A program made the translations under genes and the position numbers. A DNA stretch of 64,000 nt, from assembly GCF_001294535.1 (NCBI RefSeq), contig NZ_LGIC01000065.1, forward strand, positions 248,001 through 312,000. Reading direction: 5' to 3'. This document shows positions 60,556 to 64,000 of this stretch, one piece after another (positions within the stretch are counted from its first letter, which is position 1; each line of letters begins with the position of its first letter). A model generated the notes under the pieces. It did not search any database. It was not told the DNA's origin and was given only the letters and a program-made list of their open reading frames with translations. Source of the DNA: Cypionkella psychrotolerans. GTDB lineage: Bacteria; Pseudomonadota; Alphaproteobacteria; Rhodobacterales; Rhodobacteraceae.

Positions 60556-61983
60556 TCAATACCCGCGCGGACGTGGCCACGGCATGGTGAACTGATCGGC
60601 GCGTTTTACAAAGCGATAGCGCCAGAAGTGGAACCACAGGCTGACCACGATATAGAACCCGATCATCGCAATCAGCTGCGTGCCATAGCCGAGGAACACC
60701 GCAAAATACGTCACCGAACACAAAGCCATCAGCGAGATCGCTGGCAGCGGGTGCAAAGGATGCTCATAGCCGCGCTTGATCGTATCCAGCGGCCATTTCT
60801 TGCGGAACATGATCATGTTGATCGGCATGAACGTATAGCCCAGCAACCCCGACAGGATCGAGAAGGTGATCACCTGATCCAAAGGTGCGCCCAAAGCAAA
60901 GATCAGCGCGATCGGCACCAGAAAGATGATCGCGCGGTAGGGCGTGCGATAGACCGGATGCACCGCGCCAAACCACGCGGGCAGATAATGGTCGCGCCCC
61001 ATCGAGAACCAAGCGCGCGAGGCATCATTGATACAGCCGTTCGCCGATGCCAAAGTCGCAAACAACGTCCCGATCCCCAGCAACCAAACCAAGGCCGACG
61101 ACCCGGAAATCTGCGCCGCCGAGAACAATGGTGCCACAGCCCCGTTCACCCCGTCACCTAAGTATTCCCACGGCATCAGCCCCGAGCAGATATACCAGGT
61201 CAGCGTCGCGGCAATCAGCAGCGTCATGATCCCGGCCAAGGTGCCAAACGGCAACGACCGCGCAGGCGAGCGTACTTCTTCCGCCGCCTGCGTCGTCCCC
61301 TCGATGCCGAGATAATACCACAGACCAAAGTGCATCGCGGCCAAGATCCCGAGCCAGCCGTAAGGCAATGACGCCTGACCGCTCATCAGGTCTTTGTGCA
61401 GCATCTCGCCCGCCCCCAACAACGGCGAGGTGGCCAAGAAAATCGTGATGATCGCGCAAAACGCAATCGCGGTGATCACAAGGTTGAACGTCAGCGTCGC
61501 TAGCACCCCGCGATAGTTTAGCCATGCCAGAAACATGATCGCCAGCACGATGAATGGCCGTTGATCTAAGCCGCCTTCATGCCCGGTCATCCCCGCCACG
61601 GTATCCACCAAGAACCCCAAGGTGATCGCGTTGCCCGCCTCCAGCATCGTATAGGCGAACACCAGATAAAGCCCGACGTTAAACGCCATCAGCGGCCCGA
61701 TGATATGCTTGGCCTGCGTATACTGGCCCCCAGCGGCGGCCACCGTCGATGTCACCTCCGAGTCAATCATCGCCACGCAGGAATACAAGATCCCGGCGAA
61801 CCAGCAGGCGATCAGCGCGGCATAAGCCCCGCCCTTACCCACCGCAAAGTTCCAGCCCATATACTCGCCGACCAGAACGATGCCGACGCCAAGCGCCCAA
61901 ACATGCGCCGGGCCCAGCACCCGCAACAGCCCCATCGATTGGCCATGTGCGGTATGGTCAACGTCCGTATCAGATTGTGCCAT
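60556..61983 (-). CDS. APC-family permease (ethanolamine/amino acid permease type)
   Basis: The protein has 475 residues with about 12 hydrophobic segments. The beginning GPAHVWALGVGIVLVGEYMG and the segment ASANGCINDASRAWFSMGRD resemble ethanolamine-type permeases of the APC family. Its gene overlaps the 62-residue protein gene upstream by 14 bases and shares an operon with two more small membrane proteins. Given the location beside mgsA and the shared operator with dmmD, uptake of a small amine such as methylamine is a good hypothesis. Confidence 0.82.
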   Translation of the reverse strand: MAQSDTDVDHTAHGQSMGLLRVLGPAHVWALGVGIVLVGEYMGWNFAVGKGGAYAALIACWFAGILYSCVAMIDSEVTSTVAAAGGQYTQAKHIIGPLMAFNVGLYLVFAYTMLEAGNAITLGFLVDTVAGMTGHEGGLDQRPFIVLAIMFLAWLNYRGVLATLTFNLVITAIAFCAIITIFLATSPLLGAGEMLHKDLMSGQASLPYGWLGILAAMHFGLWYYLGIEGTTQAAEEVRSPARSLPFGTLAGIMTLLIAATLTWYICSGLMPWEYLGDGVNGAVAPLFSAAQISGSSALVWLLGIGTLFATLASANGCINDASRAWFSMGRDHYLPAWFGAVHPVYRTPYRAIIFLVPIALIFALGAPLDQVITFSILSGLLGYTFMPINMIMFRKKWPLDTIKRGYEHPLHPLPAISLMALCSVTYFAVFLGYGTQLIAMIGFYIVVSLWFHFWRYRFVKRADQFTMPWPRPRGY

Positions 61984-62158
61984 CTCCGCCCTCCAGCTTA
62001 TGTTTCTCGGTCATCGCTTCCAACACGCCTTCGCGCGACGAGGTCAGCATTTCTTCCGTATAGGTGGTGTCGATCTTGATCCAGTCGATCACGATCAACA
62101 GCCCGAACAGCGCAGACAGTGCCCAGGCGCCGTATTCGATGTAATTCCAGGTATCCAT
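61970..62158 (-). CDS. Small membrane protein co-encoded with the permease
   Basis: The protein has 62 residues with one membrane segment (YGAWALSALFGLLIVIDW) and a charged C-terminal tail. AGGGG precedes the start. It overlaps the permease start by 14 bases. I recognise no family. Confidence 0.6.
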   Translation of the reverse strand: MDTWNYIEYGAWALSALFGLLIVIDWIKIDTTYTEEMLTSSREGVLEAMTEKHKLEGGDGTI

Positions 62159-62167
62159 CTTGCGCCC

Positions 62168-62548
62168 CTATTTCTCGCCAAATTTCTCAGCGATCACTTC
62201 GCGATATTCGATGTCGGAAAACCGGATCATCATCACGAAATAGCCGACGATCACGATCACCATCACCGCGAGGCTCACCCAGCTGAAACTGTAGTCATAG
62301 CGCGCGGTGATCATGTCATGCGCCGAGGCCGCATCTGGAAAGCCCAGCTTGTTCCATTGCTGCACCATCACCGGGTTCTGACCCAGACTCTCCCAAGTCG
62401 GGTTTTCTACCGGCACCGGAAGCTTGGCTGATCCTGCAAGCCCCAGCCACAACGGCAAGAACAATGCGCCGACCGACAGCACCACCAGCACGATGACGTC
62501 GATGATCTGGCCCAATTTGCTTTGAACGGGGGGAATATAGCGCGCCAT
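62168..62548 (-). CDS. Two-pass membrane protein co-encoded with the permease
   Basis: The protein has 126 residues and two membrane segments (IIDVIVLVVLSVGALFLPLW and WVSLAVMVIVIVGYFVMMI), separated by a loop of about 50 residues (PTWESLGQNPVMVQQWNKLG) likely outside the membrane. It starts directly after the upstream stop codon, with a 9-base gap to the next gene. No family recognised. Confidence 0.65.
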   Translation of the reverse strand: MARYIPPVQSKLGQIIDVIVLVVLSVGALFLPLWLGLAGSAKLPVPVENPTWESLGQNPVMVQQWNKLGFPDAASAHDMITARYDYSFSWVSLAVMVIVIVGYFVMMIRFSDIEYREVIAEKFGEK

Positions 62549-62839
62549 CTATTTCCCCTTCGCGGCGCGGGCCGCATCCATGAATTGGATGTCCAAGCCA
62601 TACATAAAGTCGCGGTCCTCGCGGTAATGCCGCAGCATCGCCATGATCGCGGCGGTGTTATAGATCAGCACCAAAGCACCGCCGATCAGCAGCATCACCC
62701 GTGCGCTGGGTGAGGGCGCGAGATCCCAAGTGCCATAGGCCACAAACCCGATGGCCAGCCAAAGGCCGATGACAAAAGCCCACGCAATCCGCGTGTCGCT
62801 TCGATGCATCGCCTCGATCCGTGTGTTCAGATCAGACAA
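62549..62839 (-). CDS. Small two-pass membrane protein, first gene of the permease operon
   Basis: TTG 62839 is chosen because GGGAGGAAATC precedes it; there is no ATG at this place, and a longer frame upstream looks non-coding. The product has 96 residues with two hydrophobic segments (AWAFVIGLWLAIGFVAYGTW and VMLLIGGALVLIYNTAAIMA), followed by a conserved-looking tail (HYREDRDFMYGLDIQFMD). No family recognised. It is first in a four-gene operon ending with an APC permease. Confidence 0.6.
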   Translation of the reverse strand: MSDLNTRIEAMHRSDTRIAWAFVIGLWLAIGFVAYGTWDLAPSPSARVMLLIGGALVLIYNTAAIMAMLRHYREDRDFMYGLDIQFMDAARAAKGK

Positions 62840-62938
62840 GATTTCCTCCCAGGGCCCCCTCCACCTGACCGCGCCTAGGGCCATAGCGCGGCAGTCGCAG
62901 CGGGTTATTGCCCCGCTTGATTTCTGTGCGTGAATTTT

Positions 62939-62956
62939 ATTTTCTGACAGGAAACA
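62939..62956. promoter_or_regulatory. Candidate operator upstream of the permease operon and mgsA
   Basis: TTTTCTG-A-CAGGAAA, centred on 62947, matches the site at 57482-57508. It lies about 100 bases upstream of the permease operon (leftward) and about 150 bases upstream of mgsA (rightward), so it could serve both. Confidence 0.6.
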
Positions 62957-63043
62957 CCGCCTGCGACATTCTGTCAAAGCATTTGATGAGAAATTAGGCG
63001 AAATGAAAATCATTACCCACGGTGAAAAAAAGTTTCTTCACAG

Positions 63044-63071
63044 TTGACGGAATATTTTGCCGTGATAGCGT
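63044..63071 (+). promoter_or_regulatory. Probable promoter of mgsA
   Basis: TTGACG (63044-63049) and TAGCGT (63066-63071) are spaced by 16 bases, about 34 bases ahead of the mgsA start. AAGGAGT is placed as ribosome site at 63091-63097. The hexamers are a fair fit to a housekeeping promoter; no start site was measured. Confidence 0.45.
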
Positions 63072-63104
63072 AACGGCATATCCACACGACAAGGAGTCGT
63101 CGCC

Positions 63105-64000
63105 ATGTGCGGAATCGTCGGGCTTTTCCTGAAGGACCCCAAATTACAGCCTCAGTTGGGCGCAATGCTGACTGATATGCTGATCACCATGACCGACCGC
63201 GGCCCCGACAGCGCCGGAATCGCAATTTATTCCCAAGGCAAGGTCGGCCACGGTAAGTTGACCGTACAGTCGGCCACGCCCGAGGTTGATTTCAAAAACC
63301 TCGACGCGGATCTGAAAGACGCGCTGGGCACCCCGGTGCTGATGCTGGTGAAATCCACCCATGCGGTGCTGGAAGTGCCCGCAGGCCAGTTGGATGCAGC
63401 GCGTTCGGCTTTGGCTAAAATTCGCCCCGGTATGAAAATCATGTCCTCTGGTGAAGGCATTGAGATTTATAAAGAAGTCGGCCTGCCGAAAGACGTGGCG
63501 GCCCGCTTTGAGGTTGCCAAAATGCACGGCACCCACGGTATCGGTCACACCCGCATGGCCACCGAATCCGCTGTGACCACCATGGGTGCGCATCCGTTCT
63601 CCACAGGCCCGGATCAGTGCTTGGTCCACAACGGCTCGCTCTCCAACCACAACGGCGTGCGCCGCGAATTGAAGCGTCTTGGCATGACGTTTGAGACCGA
63701 AAACGACACCGAAGTTGGTGCGGCCTTCGTTAGCCACAAGCTGCAACAGGGTGAAACCTTGGGGCAGGCGCTGGAAGCCACGCTCACCGATCTCGACGGT
63801 TTCTTCACCTTCGTGGTCGGCACCAAAGATGGCTTCGGCGTGGTCCGTGACCCAATCGCCTGCAAACCCGCCGTGATGGCCGAAACCGACCAATACGTCG
63901 CCTTCGGTTCTGAATACCGCGCCCTCGTCAACCTGCCGGGCATCGAATCCGCCCGCGTCTGGGAACCGGAACCCGCCACCGTTTACTTCTGGGAACGCTG
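63105..64000 (+). CDS. mgsA: N-methylglutamate synthase subunit A, class II glutamine amidotransferase (partial)
   Basis: The frame from ATG 63105 stays open to the window end (298 residues seen, C-terminus missing). It starts MCGIVGLFL, so Cys2 is the nucleophile of class II glutaminases; DRGPDSAG, GIGHTRMATES, VHNGSLSNHNGVRREL and DNDTE-like NDTEVGAAF motifs follow. This is the GlxB/MgsA type, which works with two further subunits in N-methylglutamate synthase: methylamine plus glutamate to N-methylglutamate. mgsB, mgsC and gmaS would be expected beyond the edge. Confidence 0.85.
   Translation, partial: MCGIVGLFLKDPKLQPQLGAMLTDMLITMTDRGPDSAGIAIYSQGKVGHGKLTVQSATPEVDFKNLDADLKDALGTPVLMLVKSTHAVLEVPAGQLDAARSALAKIRPGMKIMSSGEGIEIYKEVGLPKDVAARFEVAKMHGTHGIGHTRMATESAVTTMGAHPFSTGPDQCLVHNGSLSNHNGVRRELKRLGMTFETENDTEVGAAFVSHKLQQGETLGQALEATLTDLDGFFTFVVGTKDGFGVVRDPIACKPAVMAETDQYVAFGSEYRALVNLPGIESARVWEPEPATVYFWER

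Noticed and set aside
1-64000. CRISPR arrays, tRNA or rRNA genes, prophage
   Set aside because: No regularly spaced direct repeats, no cloverleaf or rRNA sequence recognised, and no integrase, capsid or terminase-like proteins were seen.

Overview
The window looks like a chromosomal or megaplasmid segment of an alphaproteobacterium, most likely of the family Rhodobacteraceae. It is GC-rich and tightly packed, with many 4-base ATGA overlaps between genes. Its loci are ones known from Rhizobiales and Rhodobacterales: an ery erythritol locus, a chvE-gguABC-gbpR sugar locus and a TMAO/dimethylamine/methylamine island. I see no transposon, phage, rRNA, tRNA or CRISPR array. Almost everything is catabolic.

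Region 1 (1-20081) is a polyol region centred on erythritol. A leftward operon (8734 to 1) carries a DUF2291 protein, the CUT2 ABC transporter eryE-eryF-eryG, a DeoR regulator, an FGGY kinase, a second DeoR regulator and a GlpD-like dehydrogenase cut by the window edge. Rightward from 9406 run eryA, eryB, eryC, an iron-type alcohol dehydrogenase not expected there, and eryD. A convergent transaldolase follows, then deoR-eryH-eryI and a DhaK/DhaL pair. Together these convert erythritol to D-erythrose 4-phosphate for the pentose phosphate pathway.

Region 2 (20209-27281) is a D-apiose/D-apionate locus: GntR regulator, apionate lactonase, apiose dehydrogenase, a RuBisCO-like protein, apionate oxidoisomerase and a DUF1537 kinase. 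A near-identical 18-19 base site lies in both of its divergent promoters and is a candidate GntR operator. If the RuBisCO-like protein is the decarboxylase OiaX, its product L-erythrulose 1-phosphate is the substrate of EryH, so the two regions would share a last segment.

Region 3 (27354-41198) holds an oxidative pentose/hexose set. It has chvE, gguA, gguB and gguC, an IlvD/Edd sugar-acid dehydratase, a Gfo/Idh aldose dehydrogenase, an alpha-ketoglutarate semialdehyde dehydrogenase, a XylX-like dehydratase and a divergent LysR gene (gbpR). Gluconate kinase, a gluconate 5-dehydrogenase-like SDR and a 2-hydroxyacid dehydrogenase follow. An orphan ParB-like gene, several hairpins and an AT-rich small ORF (41274-42731) mark the boundary.

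Region 4 (42780-64000) is a methylated-amine island: a truncated globin, TMAO demethylase (tdm), a DMT exporter, a four-subunit N-methylglutamate dehydrogenase/sarcosine oxidase-type enzyme, two regulators, dmmDABC, two APC permeases, several small membrane proteins and the start of N-methylglutamate synthase subunit A. A shared near-palindrome (TTTYCTG-N-CAGGRAA) precedes dmmD and the operon of three small proteins and a permease.

Dispersed hairpin repeats with the tail GGAGTATTTTCGCCAAGATG occur in at least five places; one provides the last codons of gntK.
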